A stretch of DNA of 64,000 nucleotides from NCBI GenBank assembly GCA_045636425.1, contig JAZTXM010000006.1, positions 1 to 64,000 of the forward strand. Reading direction: 5' to 3'. Origin of the DNA: UMGS1883 sp045636425 (GTDB lineage Bacteria; Bacillota; Clostridia; UMGS1883). Below, piece by piece: positions 17,642 through 26,849 of this stretch. The position numbers were made by a program, and so were the translations under genes. Numbering within the stretch: position 1 is the stretch's first letter; each line of letters begins with the position of its first letter. The notes under the pieces were generated by a model. The model had not been told where the DNA came from. It made no database searches and saw nothing but the letters and a program-made list of their open reading frames with translations.

Positions 17642-17648
17642 GTGCATT

Positions 17649-18092
17649 ATGCGTGAGTATATGAAAAACTTAGGGACAATAATGATGATGATTGCCCTTT
17701 CAAATATGTTGATACCCGAGGGGGGTATAAAAAAGTTTGCCTCCCTGGCAACGGGCTTCATGCTGATAACTGTGGCAGTAGCCGTAGTACCGAAAAATGT
17801 ATCGGAATTTTCCTTTTCCTCGCCTGCATATACCTTTGACGAAAAGAGAATGGAGGAGGCGGAAGAAAGGTACCGTCAGCAGGTTATTGAAAACCACAGG
17901 GAAAATATCGAAAAGCTGATTTCGGAAAATTTTGTGCATCCCTCAAAAGCACAGGTGGAAACCGACAGAGAGGGAAATATAAAAAAGATAACACTGTATG
18001 TACACGGTGATGAAAGCCGTGCAATCTCCTATATTGTAAACGAACTCAGCTTTCCCAGAGAAAGGATAAGTATTGTATATGAAAAAAATTGA
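17649..18092 (+). CDS. spoIIIAF: Stage III sporulation protein AF
   Basis: A 147-residue protein with two N-terminal membrane segments (MKNLGTIMMMIALSNMLIP and FASLATGFMLITVAVAVVP), then a soluble domain ending in a conserved-looking ISYIVNELSFPRERISIVYE. It overlaps spoIIIAG by 14 bp. Confidence 0.92.
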   Translation: MREYMKNLGTIMMMIALSNMLIPEGGIKKFASLATGFMLITVAVAVVPKNVSEFSFSSPAYTFDEKRMEEAEERYRQQVIENHRENIEKLISENFVHPSKAQVETDREGNIKKITLYVHGDESRAISYIVNELSFPRERISIVYEKN

Positions 18093-18501
18093 CAAAATTT
18101 TCGGGGATAAAAAGACAAATGCATTAATATATATAATATTAGCAGTGGGAATACTTATGCTTGCAGGCGGAAACGGTTTTTTACACAGCGATACGGATAA
18201 TAAAGCATTGCCTGGGGCGGTAAGCGAAAATGCCGCAGAGGAAAATCTCAGGCAGATTCTCTCGGAGATTGACGGCGTGGGAGAAGTCAGCGTAATGCTT
18301 TGCGAAAGTGAAGTTGCTCCAAAAGAGGAGCAAAGCGTTTTTTCCTCCTCGGACAAAGAGTATAAATCCGTTATAGACGGGGTACTGGTAGTTGCCGAAG
18401 GCGGCAAGGATGCGGCAGTCCGTGAAAAAATTATCCGTGCGACAAAGGCCGCTTTGGGAGTGGATGCCCACAAAATTGAAGTGCTTGAAAGGATTGTGTA
18501 A
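18079..18501 (+). CDS. spoIIIAG: Stage III sporulation protein AG (short form)
   Basis: About 140 residues: one membrane segment (NALIYIILAVGILMLAGG) and a ring-building soluble domain (ILSEIDGVGEVSVMLCESE ... VIDGVLVVAEGGKDAAVREKIIRATKAALGVDAHKIEVLE). It is shorter than many SpoIIIAG proteins but keeps the whole core. A TTG two codons earlier is possible; ATG 18079 is preferred. SpoIIIAG forms the large ring of the feeding-tube channel. Confidence 0.93.
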   Translation: MKKIDKIFGDKKTNALIYIILAVGILMLAGGNGFLHSDTDNKALPGAVSENAAEENLRQILSEIDGVGEVSVMLCESEVAPKEEQSVFSSSDKEYKSVIDGVLVVAEGGKDAAVREKIIRATKAALGVDAHKIEVLERIV

Positions 18502-18504
18502 AAA

Positions 18505-19017
18505 ATGATGATGGTTGTTAAGAAAAAACAGCTTGTAGTTGCGGCTTTGGCTATTGTGATAGGAACGGCAGGATATCTTAATGCAGGGAAAAATCCTGTA
18601 AGTGAAACCTCGGGCGGCTATATGGGAGAAGCACAGCTTGTAGATTCCGACAGTATCAATGAAAGCAGTGAGGATTTTTTTGCCAGAGCCAGAATAGACC
18701 GTGAAGCGGGACGAAGCCGAAGCATAGAAACCTTTAACTCGATTATTATGAATGAAAACGCAGATGAAGCTGCAAAGGCGAGTGCCCAGCAGGGGGTTTT
18801 GCGGCTTGCTCAGAACACCGAAACGGAAAGTGCCATAGAAAATATTCTTCGGGTAAAAGGCTTTGAGGATGCGGTCTGCTATATAAATAATGATATGGCA
18901 AACGTTGTGGTAAAAACACAGGTTCTGGACAGTACTGCCGCCGCAGTTATTTCCGAAGTTGTCACGGAGCAAAGCGGAATAGTTCAGGAAAAAATTAAAA
19001 TTATGGAAATGAATTAG
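18505..19017 (+). CDS. spoIIIAH: Stage III sporulation protein AH
   Basis: A 170-residue protein with an N-terminal membrane anchor (KKKQLVVAALAIVIGTAGYLNAG) and the SpoIIIAH domain (FFARARIDREAGRSRSIETF ... ENILRVKGFEDAVCYINNDMANVVV). In studied sporulators it binds SpoIIQ across the intermembrane space. It is the last gene of the operon. I saw no clear terminator after it. Confidence 0.95.
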   Translation: MMMVVKKKQLVVAALAIVIGTAGYLNAGKNPVSETSGGYMGEAQLVDSDSINESSEDFFARARIDREAGRSRSIETFNSIIMNENADEAAKASAQQGVLRLAQNTETESAIENILRVKGFEDAVCYINNDMANVVVKTQVLDSTAAAVISEVVTEQSGIVQEKIKIMEMN

Positions 19018-19048
19018 GGGACCGGGCGGGACAAAATAAAGAAAAGAC

Positions 19049-19077
19049 TTGATTATTTTTTACAATGGTGATAAAAT
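19049..19077 (+). promoter_or_regulatory. Candidate promoter of the Asp23 gene
   Basis: TTGATT, a 17 bp spacer and TAAAAT lie about 53 bases upstream of the start codon. Confidence 0.45.
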
Positions 19078-19129
19078 AAGTATATCAATTCATTGTGTGC
19101 GTTTATGCATATGAAAGGAAGGATTATTT

Positions 19130-19504
19130 ATGGCTGAAAACATAGTAGCTACAGAAAATGGCAATATAAAAATTTCTCCCGAGGTTATAATGCGTATCAG
19201 TGCTATTGCCGCACGTGAGATTGAGGGTGTGGCAGGTCTTGGCGCTGCTATTGCAATCGGTGACCTTTTGGGAAAAAAAGCTCCTTCTAAGGGTGTTAAG
19301 GTAGAGATTACAGAGGAAGGCACAATCATTGATGTACATGTAACCGTGAAATTCGGTATAAAGATTAATGAAATTGCTCCCGAAATTCAGAAGGTAGTAA
19401 AAAATGCCGTTGAAGAATATGCGGGCATCGAAAACGTAATTGTAAATATTTACGTAGACGGCATTGAAAACGAAGCCCCCGAAGTAAAGAAAGTGAAGAA
19501 ATAA
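19130..19504 (+). CDS. Asp23/Gls24 family envelope stress response protein
   Basis: A 124-residue protein carrying the Asp23 domain: ISPEVIMRISAIAAREIEGVAGLG near the N-terminus and VEITEEGTIIDVHVTVKFGIKINEIAPEIQKVVKNAVEEYAGIENVIVNIYVDGI after it. This fits YqhY-like members, which are linked in Firmicutes to envelope stress or fatty-acid synthesis control. The exact role here is unknown. A strong AAGGAAGG site precedes the ATG. The next gene begins 2 bp after its stop. Confidence 0.92.
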   Translation: MAENIVATENGNIKISPEVIMRISAIAAREIEGVAGLGAAIAIGDLLGKKAPSKGVKVEITEEGTIIDVHVTVKFGIKINEIAPEIQKVVKNAVEEYAGIENVIVNIYVDGIENEAPEVKKVKK

Positions 19505-19506
19505 TT

Positions 19507-19764
19507 ATGATAAGTGAACACGTAAACCGCGGGGTTTGTTCAAGGAAGACCGTTGTTGACCTTGCCCCTGACGGGACGATAAATGATATAAGAATCGTAG
19601 GAGGATGCAGCGGCAATACAAACGGTATCGCCATGCTCCTTAAAGGAATGAAAGCACAGGACGCAATTGAAAGGATGAAAGGTATCGACTGTAACGGCAG
19701 AGGTACCAGTTGTCCCGATCAGGTTGCAAGGGCATTGAGCGAAGCAATAAAAAACCTCGGTTAA
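19507..19764 (+). CDS. TSCPD domain-containing protein
   Basis: An 85-residue protein ending in the TSCPD motif (GRGTSCPDQVARALSEAI) with GGCSGNTNGIAMLLKGM before it. The TSCPD module is found alone and at the C-terminus of some ribonucleotide reductases, where it binds metal. Stand-alone members have no assigned function. It is read with the Asp23 gene, and its stop codon lies in the loop of the terminator that follows. Confidence 0.88.
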   Translation: MISEHVNRGVCSRKTVVDLAPDGTINDIRIVGGCSGNTNGIAMLLKGMKAQDAIERMKGIDCNGRGTSCPDQVARALSEAIKNLG

Positions 19765-19786
19765 TCCGAGGTTTTTTTATTGCTTC
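19741..19786. terminator. Bidirectional terminator between the TSCPD gene and the FTHF ligase gene
   Basis: A long near-perfect palindrome: GAAGCAATAAAAAACCTCGG pairs with CCGAGGTTTTTTTATTGCTTC around a TTAAT loop. The A and T tracts inside the stem make it usable from both strands. Confidence 0.9.
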
Positions 19787-19794
19787 GCTCTGTT

Positions 19795-20322
19795 TTATAC
19801 TCCCAACACCAACACGCTATCCATTTTCACGTCAAATTCATTGTGGGGAAGTGAATCTAAATAAAATTCCTTTGCACACACGCCTAATTTAAAGGGGTTA
19901 ATATCGCTTAAAAAGCGGTCATAATACCCCTTTCCGTAACCGAGACGATAGCCTTCTTTGTCAAAGGCAATCCCCGGAACTATGACAAAATCAACTTTTT
20001 CTTTCGGAAATTCCACAGGATTCTTCGGCTCTAAAATCCCGAAAAAGCCTTCCTTTAGCTCATCAAAGGAACTAATTTTCACGCAAATCATATTGCCCTC
20101 TTTATCGGTGCAATAAGGAACGACCACTTCTTTTTCTTTCAAAAGCTCTTTAATTAAGGTGTGCGTGCCAACCTCTCCTTTTGCGGAAACGTAGCAGAAA
20201 ACCACCCTTGCCCGGGAAAATTCGGGATATGCCTTTAAATCCTCAAGCTTTAAATCAACCAAATCAGCCGCTTTGCGACGGGAAAGAAACTCCCTTCGCA
20301 AAGCGGCTTTATCTTTAACCAT
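19795..20322 (-). CDS. 5-formyltetrahydrofolate cyclo-ligase
   Basis: A 175-residue protein with the family hallmarks: KAALRREFLSRRKA at the N-terminus, FCYVSAKGEVGTHTLI, and the C-terminal signature IVPGIAFDKEGYRLGYGKGYYDRFL. It converts 5-formyl-THF to methenyl-THF using ATP. It overlaps the end of rpe by 8 bp and is the last gene of the long minus-strand cluster. Confidence 0.94.
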   Translation of the reverse strand: MVKDKAALRREFLSRRKAADLVDLKLEDLKAYPEFSRARVVFCYVSAKGEVGTHTLIKELLKEKEVVVPYCTDKEGNMICVKISSFDELKEGFFGILEPKNPVEFPKEKVDFVIVPGIAFDKEGYRLGYGKGYYDRFLSDINPFKLGVCAKEFYLDSLPHNEFDVKMDSVLVLGV

Positions 20323-20977
20323 TATATTTTTCCTCGGCGTTTTTACGGATAAGGGAAATCATTTCATCATAGAGAGGCTTTGCAAATACTGCACTTCCTG
20401 CAACGAGGACATTTACCCCTGCTTCGGCGGCAAGTGCGGCAGTTTCGGCATTTATTCCGCCGTCCATCTGAATATCGATATTCTTTCCATGCTCGTGAGA
20501 ACGGATATTTCTTACCTTGTCCAAAACTTCGGGCATAAACTTCTGTCCGCCGAATCCCGGTACAACGCTCATTACAAGCACCATGTCAAGCTTATGCAAA
20601 ACGGGGAAAAGAACCTCCTCGCTTGTGGCAGGCTTAATTGCAACCGCCGCTTTTACGCCAAAGGAATGAATATAGTCGATAAGTGAGTCCATATCCTCCA
20701 CACATTCAGCGTGGAAAGTAATAAGCTCTGCTCCTGCTTTCACAAACGGCTCTACGAACATCTTTGGGTCAGTTACCATCAAATGACAATCGAAGAAAAG
20801 CCCGCTGTCCCCCCTGATAGCCTTTACAATATCGGGTCCCATTGAAAGATTGGGAACAAAGTGTCCGTCCATAATGTCAATATGTGCCCAGTCGGCACCT
20901 GCCTTTTCTATTGCGATAACGTCATTTCGGAGTGAACCAAAATCGGATGCAAGTATTGAGGGTGCAATTTTAATCAT
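20315..20977 (-). CDS. rpe: Ribulose-phosphate 3-epimerase
   Basis: A TIM-barrel enzyme of about 220 residues that interconverts ribulose-5-phosphate and xylulose-5-phosphate. Marks: KIAPSILASDFGSL, WAHIDIMDGHFVPNLSMGPD, DCHLMV, MSVVPGFGGQKFM and MDGGINAETAA; the metal-binding His and Asp residues are within these. The frame opens with TTG, but the ATG at 20977 has AAAGGA 9 bases upstream. It follows rsgA as in many Firmicutes. Confidence 0.96.
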   Translation of the reverse strand: MIKIAPSILASDFGSLRNDVIAIEKAGADWAHIDIMDGHFVPNLSMGPDIVKAIRGDSGLFFDCHLMVTDPKMFVEPFVKAGAELITFHAECVEDMDSLIDYIHSFGVKAAVAIKPATSEEVLFPVLHKLDMVLVMSVVPGFGGQKFMPEVLDKVRNIRSHEHGKNIDIQMDGGINAETAALAAEAGVNVLVAGSAVFAKPLYDEMISLIRKNAEEKYNG

Positions 20978-20982
20978 CAGTA

Positions 20983-21870
20983 TCAATCCTTTCTCTGCCA
21001 GTCCTTTATATCCTTTAGTTTATTAAAAAGTGCCACATAATTTTCATATCTGCTCGGTGCAATGCTTCCACCCAGAACGGCTTCCTTTACACAGCACCCT
21101 TTCTCTCCCACATGGTTGCAGGTGCGGAATTTGCACTCTCCGTGCAGGGAGGAAATTTCGGGGAAATACTGCCATAGGTCGGCGGCTCTCAGCTCATCAG
21201 CATCAAGCCTTGAAAACCCCGGCGTATCAAATACAAGGGTGTCGGAGGCGGCAATAAGCTCCACATGGCGTGTGGTGTGCTTTCCCCTCTGAATCTTGCT
21301 TACATCGCCTGTTTTAAGGTCTATTCCCGTGATTCTCTTAAGGAGACTTGATTTTCCAACTCCCGACAGCCCTGCAAAAGCAACGGTTTTTCCTTTTATT
21401 ATCTCACGGATTTCATCTACCCCCTCGCCTGTTTTGGCACTGGCACAAATGCAGGGATAGTTTGCTCTTTGGTATACGGATATAAACTGCTCCGCCTCAT
21501 CACTGTCCGCAAGGTCTGTTTTGTTAAGGCATATTACGGCTTTAATATTCTTGCTCTCCGCAATTACCAAAAGCTTGTCAAGAAGCGAAAAATCGGGGAG
21601 TGGAGATTTTGCCGCAGAAACCAAAAGTAATATATCCACATTGGAAACTCCCGGTCTTATGAGAAAATTCTTTCTGGGAAAAATTTTCACAATATGTCCC
21701 GTAGAATCGGGATTAAGGGAAATCTCAACCTTATCTCCCACGATGGGGGAAAGCTCATCTTTTCTGAATTTTCCCCGTGCGTGGCACTCTATCACTTCAT
21801 CTTCTGTTTTGACGTAATAGAATCCGCCTATTCCTTTTATAATTGTTCCGCAAAGTTTTGTGTTTGTCAA
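20983..21870 (-). CDS. rsgA: Ribosome small-subunit biogenesis GTPase
   Basis: A circularly permuted GTPase of 295 residues: an OB-fold N-terminus, the G4 motif CLNKTDL before the P-loop GLSGVGKSSLL, G3 DTPGF, and a C-terminal zinc motif (CKFRTCNH ... GCCVKEA). It helps 30S maturation. The start is a TTG overlapping the prkC stop codon, with a GAGG site 7 bases upstream. No upstream ATG lies in frame before a stop. This arrangement after prpC-prkC is conserved in Firmicutes. Confidence 0.95.
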   Translation of the reverse strand: MTNTKLCGTIIKGIGGFYYVKTEDEVIECHARGKFRKDELSPIVGDKVEISLNPDSTGHIVKIFPRKNFLIRPGVSNVDILLLVSAAKSPLPDFSLLDKLLVIAESKNIKAVICLNKTDLADSDEAEQFISVYQRANYPCICASAKTGEGVDEIREIIKGKTVAFAGLSGVGKSSLLKRITGIDLKTGDVSKIQRGKHTTRHVELIAASDTLVFDTPGFSRLDADELRAADLWQYFPEISSLHGECKFRTCNHVGEKGCCVKEAVLGGSIAPSRYENYVALFNKLKDIKDWQRKD

Positions 21871-23792
21871 TATTTTACCTCTTCCTGGCGGATATAAACT
21901 CCGTCATAATATATCAAGAGGCCGGAGGTTTTTTCTATCTGGAAAGAAATAGTTTCCGTGCCTGTAGATGTTGTAATATCGCTTTCATAAATGGGCACGC
22001 CGTCGCAGACCAGCTTCACCGTAACTGCCTTTCCCTTGGGAAGACTTGTAAGCTTTAAGGAAACCGTCTTAGGCTTGGGGTTTTTCTCGGGCTTTACGGG
22101 AGGTTTGTCGGTTTCATCATCAGCTTCTGCCTTTTCCCCCGTTGAAATATAAAGGTCAATCTGTGTTCCTGTGGGAACGGTTTCATATGCATCTATGCTT
22201 TGCCTGAAAACCTGTCCCTTGGGATATTTTTCGCTGGAGGCTTCCTTTACGGAGCCTACCTTAAGCCCTTTTTCTTCAATGGCAAGAAGTGCCTCTTCAC
22301 GGGTTTTTCCTACTAAATCGGGGACAATTTTTTGTTCTGCCCCCCTGGATACGTAGAGGATAACCTCCTCGCCCTCTGCCATGGTCTTTCCGTCGGAGGG
22401 GAACTGCTTAAAGATTATTCCTTCGTCATAATCTTCGTTATCCTCTTCCTCAATGGTTACCTTAAGACCTTTGTCCTCAAGCTTTTCCTTTACGCTCTTG
22501 TAGTGCTTGTTTTTATAATTACTGAGAACAAGGGCCTCAGGACCTTTGCTGACAACGACCTTGATTTCTCTGGATTTTTTCACATTAAAGTTTCCTTCAG
22601 GGTCCTGACTTATTATTGTGCCCTTAGGCTCATCGGAGCATTTTTCGCTGCTTTGTACCAATGTAAATTCCACGCTGTCCGTAGACGCGTCGCTTACAGC
22701 AAGTAACGCATCGTCGTATTTCATTCCCACCACGTTGGGGATTTTAACCTCCTCACTCTGTGGGAAAAGCAGTTTTATTCCCAAAACCATAAGTGCTATT
22801 ACAGCGGCAAGGCCTATAATAATGGTTATCATAAGACCTCTGTTTGCTTTCTTTTTCTGATTTTTTCCGCCCTGTCCCGGTATACGCCTTTTTTGTACGG
22901 GATTGCGTTTGGGAATATCCTCCATACCCTCGCTGTCATATGCATTAAGGTGTGAAATAGCAATTGAGGGATTCTGATATACCTTTACAAGGTCCTGAAG
23001 AATTTCCGTTGCATTATTATAGCGAAGACGCTGTTCCTTTTTCATACAGCGGACAATAATTGCCTCAATTCCTGCAGGAAGCTCGGGATTTACCTCACAT
23101 GGGAGTGTTGCCTCCTCCTGCAAATGCTGGAGAACTACGCTGATGCTCTCTTCTCCGTCAAAGGGAAGCGACCCGGTGAACATTTCATACATAACCACGC
23201 CCAGGGAATAAATGTCGCTTCTAAGGTCGGTATAACCGCCCCTTGCCTGCTCGGGAGAAAGATAATGTGCACTTCCGATTGCATTTTTCCCTGCGTTTAC
23301 CATGGTGGAATTATTTGCGGCTCTTGCTATGCCGAAATCGGCAACCTTAAGCTTTCCGCTTTCCGTAATGATAATATTCTGGGGCTTAATATCCCTGTGA
23401 ACAACGTGCTTTGAGTGGGCGTGCTCCAATGCTCTGCATATTTGCATCGAAAAATTGGTAGCTTCTCTGACGGTGAGCTTTCCTCCGCGGGAGGTGATGT
23501 ACTGCTTCAGAGTTTCTCCCTCCAAAAGCTCCATTACTATGTAATGAAGACCGTCCTCCTCACCGACATCGTAAATCTGAACGATGTTCTGATGTGAAAG
23601 ACTTGCCGCCGCCTGTGATTCTACATTAAATCTTCGTATGAATTCCTCGTTTTCCTTGAATTCTTCCCGAAGAACCTTTACTGCAACATATCTGTTAAGC
23701 ATTTTATCCATCGCTTTATATACGATTGCCATACCGCCCATGCCGATTTGTTCAAGCAATTCGTATCTGGAACCAAGTACTTTAGACTGCAT
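21867..23792 (-). CDS. prkC: PASTA-domain Ser/Thr protein kinase
   Basis: A 641-residue membrane kinase. The cytoplasmic kinase domain (about 10-270) has GMGGMAIVYKAMD, VAVKVLREE, HRDIKPQNI, DFGIAR and YLSPEQARGG. A basic linker leads to one membrane segment (about 315-337, LMITIIIGLAAVIALMVLGI), and then three extracellular PASTA repeats (IPNVVGMKYDDALLAV; a middle repeat lacking the usual VPDVVG start; VPDLVGKTREEALLAI). A Pro/Lys-rich stretch and a small C-terminal domain follow. PASTA kinases sense peptidoglycan fragments; in spore formers PrkC can trigger germination. It pairs with the PP2C phosphatase gene 24 bp upstream. Confidence 0.96.
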   Translation of the reverse strand: MQSKVLGSRYELLEQIGMGGMAIVYKAMDKMLNRYVAVKVLREEFKENEEFIRRFNVESQAAASLSHQNIVQIYDVGEEDGLHYIVMELLEGETLKQYITSRGGKLTVREATNFSMQICRALEHAHSKHVVHRDIKPQNIIITESGKLKVADFGIARAANNSTMVNAGKNAIGSAHYLSPEQARGGYTDLRSDIYSLGVVMYEMFTGSLPFDGEESISVVLQHLQEEATLPCEVNPELPAGIEAIIVRCMKKEQRLRYNNATEILQDLVKVYQNPSIAISHLNAYDSEGMEDIPKRNPVQKRRIPGQGGKNQKKKANRGLMITIIIGLAAVIALMVLGIKLLFPQSEEVKIPNVVGMKYDDALLAVSDASTDSVEFTLVQSSEKCSDEPKGTIISQDPEGNFNVKKSREIKVVVSKGPEALVLSNYKNKHYKSVKEKLEDKGLKVTIEEEDNEDYDEGIIFKQFPSDGKTMAEGEEVILYVSRGAEQKIVPDLVGKTREEALLAIEEKGLKVGSVKEASSEKYPKGQVFRQSIDAYETVPTGTQIDLYISTGEKAEADDETDKPPVKPEKNPKPKTVSLKLTSLPKGKAVTVKLVCDGVPIYESDITTSTGTETISFQIEKTSGLLIYYDGVYIRQEEVKY

Positions 23793-23815
23793 AATATTTC
23801 CTCCGTAAATAAATG

Positions 23816-24547
23816 TCAGACTTGTGCTAAAATGACGGTAATGTTGTCACTTCCGCCTGCATCATTTGCCAGTTTTATCAGCGTCTTAACGCCGTCCTCA
23901 AGACTTTCTAATCGCGAAAGTGTGTTTTCAATGGTTTCATCGCTGAGCATATTTGTAAGTCCGTCACTGCACATGAGAAAACGGCTTTTCGGGGAAGCCT
24001 TCACGTGAAAAACATCGGCATTAACTTCGGGAGAAATTCCCAAAGCCTTTGTAATGACGTTTTTCTGTGGATGGCCTGCCGCCTGCTCACGGGTAATGGC
24101 ACCTGTTTCAATCATATATTCCACCAGAGAATGGTCCTTAGTCAGAAGACGAAGCTTTCCGTCTTGGTTTAAGGAGTATATTCTTCCGTCACCGACGTGG
24201 GCCATGTACGCCACATCATTCTTAAATACCAAAACGTCGGCAGTAGTACCCATTCCTGCAAGATTGGCTTTCTTTTTAGAAAGCGAAAGAATATATTCGT
24301 TGGCTTTTTCAAGAGCTTCTCCCATCATCAGCATAATCTGCCCCGGAAGAAGAGCTTTTTTCAGGCTTTGGCTGAGGAAATCAAAAATAATTTCCCCTGC
24401 AATTTTGCTGGCAGTTTCGCCGCCGTTATGTCCGCCCATGCCGTCGGTAAGAATCAGCACGGTAAAGCCCTCTATATTTTCCGATATGAAATAATCTTCG
24501 TTTATTTCACGAAGCATACCTCTGTCGCTAAGTGAATAAAACTGCAT
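23816..24547 (-). CDS. prpC: PP2C-type Ser/Thr protein phosphatase
   Basis: A 243-residue PPM phosphatase of the PrpC/Stp type. The metal-binding motifs are all present: DRGMLREINEDYF, LTDGMGGHNGGETAS, AHVGDGRIYSL, CSDGLTNMLSDE and GGSDNITVI. It reverses phosphorylation by the kinase encoded just downstream. A GGAGGTGG site precedes the ATG. It lies 24 bp after rlmN in the same direction. Confidence 0.96.
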   Translation of the reverse strand: MQFYSLSDRGMLREINEDYFISENIEGFTVLILTDGMGGHNGGETASKIAGEIIFDFLSQSLKKALLPGQIMLMMGEALEKANEYILSLSKKKANLAGMGTTADVLVFKNDVAYMAHVGDGRIYSLNQDGKLRLLTKDHSLVEYMIETGAITREQAAGHPQKNVITKALGISPEVNADVFHVKASPKSRFLMCSDGLTNMLSDETIENTLSRLESLEDGVKTLIKLANDAGGSDNITVILAQV

Positions 24548-24570
24548 ATTACCACCTCCCCAAAAGGGTT

Positions 24571-25587
24571 TTACAATTCATTGTTTCTGAGCTGTCCGCA
24601 GGAGGCATTTATATCTGCACCTAATTCTCTGCGGATTGTTGCATTTATTCCAAGGCTTTCAAGAGCCTTTTTAAAATTCTGCGTTTCTTTCTCGCTTGTA
24701 CGAATGTTGTCACGCTCCCTGACGGGATTTACGGGGATTAAATTCACGTGACAGTTTTTTCCCCGAAGAAGCCTTGCAAGGGTGCGTGCTTCCTCCGCAT
24801 TGGAGTTTTTATCTTTAACCAACGCATACTCGAAAGTTATGCGCCTGTGGGTTTTATCAAAGTAATAGTCGCAGGCACTCATCAGACTTTCAAGGGAATA
24901 CGCCTTTGCCACGGGCATCAGCGTCTTTCTCACGTCGTCTGTGGGGGCATGGAGGGAAATTGCTAAGTTTATGGGAATTTCCTCATCTGCAAGGGTGCGG
25001 ATTTTATCCGCAAGTCCGCATGTAGAAAGGGTAATGTGCCTGTAGCCCATTCCGATGCCCGATTCATCATTTATGTTTTTCAAAAATGTAATTATATTGT
25101 CGTAATTATCAAGCGGCTCGCCTATTCCCATAATTACCACACTGTTTATTTTTACGCCAAGGTCCTTTTGTGCCCTTAAAATCTGCCCCTCTATTTCAAA
25201 GGGGGAAAGATTTCTCGTCAGTCCGTGGAGCGTGGAAGCACAAAAGCTGCATCCCATTCTGCACCCAACCTGGCTTGAAATGCAGATGCTTTTCCCGTGG
25301 TGATAGTCCATTACCACGGTTTCAATTATATTGCCGTCAGAAAGGCGGAGAAGATATTTTACCGTCCCGTCCAGCTTGCTTTCAAGCTTTTTGTGTATAG
25401 TGGGAAGAAAAATTTCAAATTCCTCGCAAAGCTTTTGTCTTAGCGTAAGGGGAATATTCGTCATTTCATCGGGAGCCTCAATTCCGCCGTGAATCCATTT
25501 ATAAATCTGGTCAGCACGAAAGGGGCTTTGCCCGATGCTTTTTATATATTCTTTTAGCTGTGCTTTTGTCAAATCACCTAAATTCAA
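24571..25587 (-). CDS. rlmN: 23S rRNA/tRNA adenine C2-methyltransferase (radical SAM)
   Basis: A 338-residue RlmN. The radical SAM cluster motif is CRMGCSFC (CxxxCxxC), preceded by CISSQVG. GIGEPLDNYDN, HITLSTCGL and NLAISLHAP match the family, and the C-terminal CGQLRNN carries the second catalytic Cys. It methylates A2503 of 23S rRNA and A37 of some tRNAs. The start is a TTG with an AGGAAG site upstream; no ATG fits better. Confidence 0.96.
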   Translation of the reverse strand: MNLGDLTKAQLKEYIKSIGQSPFRADQIYKWIHGGIEAPDEMTNIPLTLRQKLCEEFEIFLPTIHKKLESKLDGTVKYLLRLSDGNIIETVVMDYHHGKSICISSQVGCRMGCSFCASTLHGLTRNLSPFEIEGQILRAQKDLGVKINSVVIMGIGEPLDNYDNIITFLKNINDESGIGMGYRHITLSTCGLADKIRTLADEEIPINLAISLHAPTDDVRKTLMPVAKAYSLESLMSACDYYFDKTHRRITFEYALVKDKNSNAEEARTLARLLRGKNCHVNLIPVNPVRERDNIRTSEKETQNFKKALESLGINATIRRELGADINASCGQLRNNEL

Positions 25588-25592
25588 GGCTT

Positions 25593-26849
25593 TTACTTCC
25601 TTTCAAAAACGGCGTAGAAAAAGCCGTCGGTACCGTCTGTATGAGGCATAAGCTGTTTTTGCTCTGTCAGGGAAAATTCAGAAAAGTTTTCCAAAATCCA
25701 GGCTACATTATCCTCGTTTTCGCTTTTATTTATTGTGCAGGTGGAGTACATAAGCCTTCCGCCCGGCTTTACATATTTTGCAGCATTGGAGAGTATATCA
25801 CGCTGTATTTTTACAAGCTCATTATTTCCTAATTCCGATTTTGTCCATTTAATATCGCTCTTTCTGCGGATTACTCCCAATCCCGAACAGGGGACATCTG
25901 CCAATACAGCGTCAAAGCCGTCCATAAATTCGGGGCAGAAAACGGTAGCGTCGTTTAGCATAACGCGGGCATTTGTAACGCCAAGCCTCTTAAAGTTGTT
26001 TTCAATGAGTGCAAGCTTATGGCTATGTATATCGCAGGAAACAATTTCTCCCGTGTTATCCATAAGCTGTGCCATAAATGCACTCTTACCGCCGGGGGCG
26101 CTGCATAAATCGAGCGCTCTCATGCCCTTTTTAAGCCCGAATGCCGAAATTGCTATTTGAGAAGCTCCGTCCTGAATTGCAATGGCTCCGCTTTTAAATT
26201 CCTCTGTGTTTTCCGCACCACGGCTTCCCACGTATCGATAGGAAAAATCGCTGTCAGCCGTTTTTTCAAAATCCTCTCCGAGAGAGGTGCATTTGAGGGT
26301 GTTAAGCCTTACCGTTACGGGAGGAGTTTCATTCATTGCTTTAAAAAGCTCTGTGGTGTGTCCCTGGCTTTTCCATAAATCCACCAACCACAAGGGCATG
26401 GAGTATTTTATGCTTATATATTCGCCGCTTTCGGTGTCGTCGGGCAGAAAATCCCCCGACGCAGCCGCTTTCCGAAGCACCGCATTCACAAATCCGCCCG
26501 AGGCGCTGTGACCATACCTTCTTGCAAGGCGGACACATTCGTTTACCGTGGCACTTTCGGGGATTCTGTCAAGAAAACGAAGCTCAAAGATTCCCATTCT
26601 CAGAATGTTGAGAATCCATACGGAAAGCTTTTTTAACTTTATTGAAGATATGTTAGCTATAATATTATCCAGAAAAAGACGGTTTTTCATTGCCCCGAAA
26701 GCAATATTTGTTGCAAGGGCATTGTCTCTCGGCTCCATATTGGCAGATGCCAGTATGTCCCTGAGTGCAATATTAAGATATGCACCGTCCTTTTCGCAGT
26801 GGTATAACGCTTTAAGTGCCGCCTCACGGGGCTTTGAAAGTGAACTCAT
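25593..26849 (-). CDS. rsmB: 16S rRNA (cytosine-C5) methyltransferase
   Basis: A 418-residue protein with an N-terminal NusB-like RNA-binding domain (about 1-140) and a SAM-dependent methyltransferase domain. The latter shows LDLCSAPGGKSAFMAQL, DVPCSGLGVIRRKSDIKW (catalytic PC motif) and MYSTCTINKSENED (second catalytic Cys). It methylates C967 of 16S rRNA. It touches the peptidase gene upstream by one base and rlmN downstream with a 5 bp gap. Confidence 0.95.
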   Translation of the reverse strand: MSSLSKPREAALKALYHCEKDGAYLNIALRDILASANMEPRDNALATNIAFGAMKNRLFLDNIIANISSIKLKKLSVWILNILRMGIFELRFLDRIPESATVNECVRLARRYGHSASGGFVNAVLRKAAASGDFLPDDTESGEYISIKYSMPLWLVDLWKSQGHTTELFKAMNETPPVTVRLNTLKCTSLGEDFEKTADSDFSYRYVGSRGAENTEEFKSGAIAIQDGASQIAISAFGLKKGMRALDLCSAPGGKSAFMAQLMDNTGEIVSCDIHSHKLALIENNFKRLGVTNARVMLNDATVFCPEFMDGFDAVLADVPCSGLGVIRRKSDIKWTKSELGNNELVKIQRDILSNAAKYVKPGGRLMYSTCTINKSENEDNVAWILENFSEFSLTEQKQLMPHTDGTDGFFYAVFERK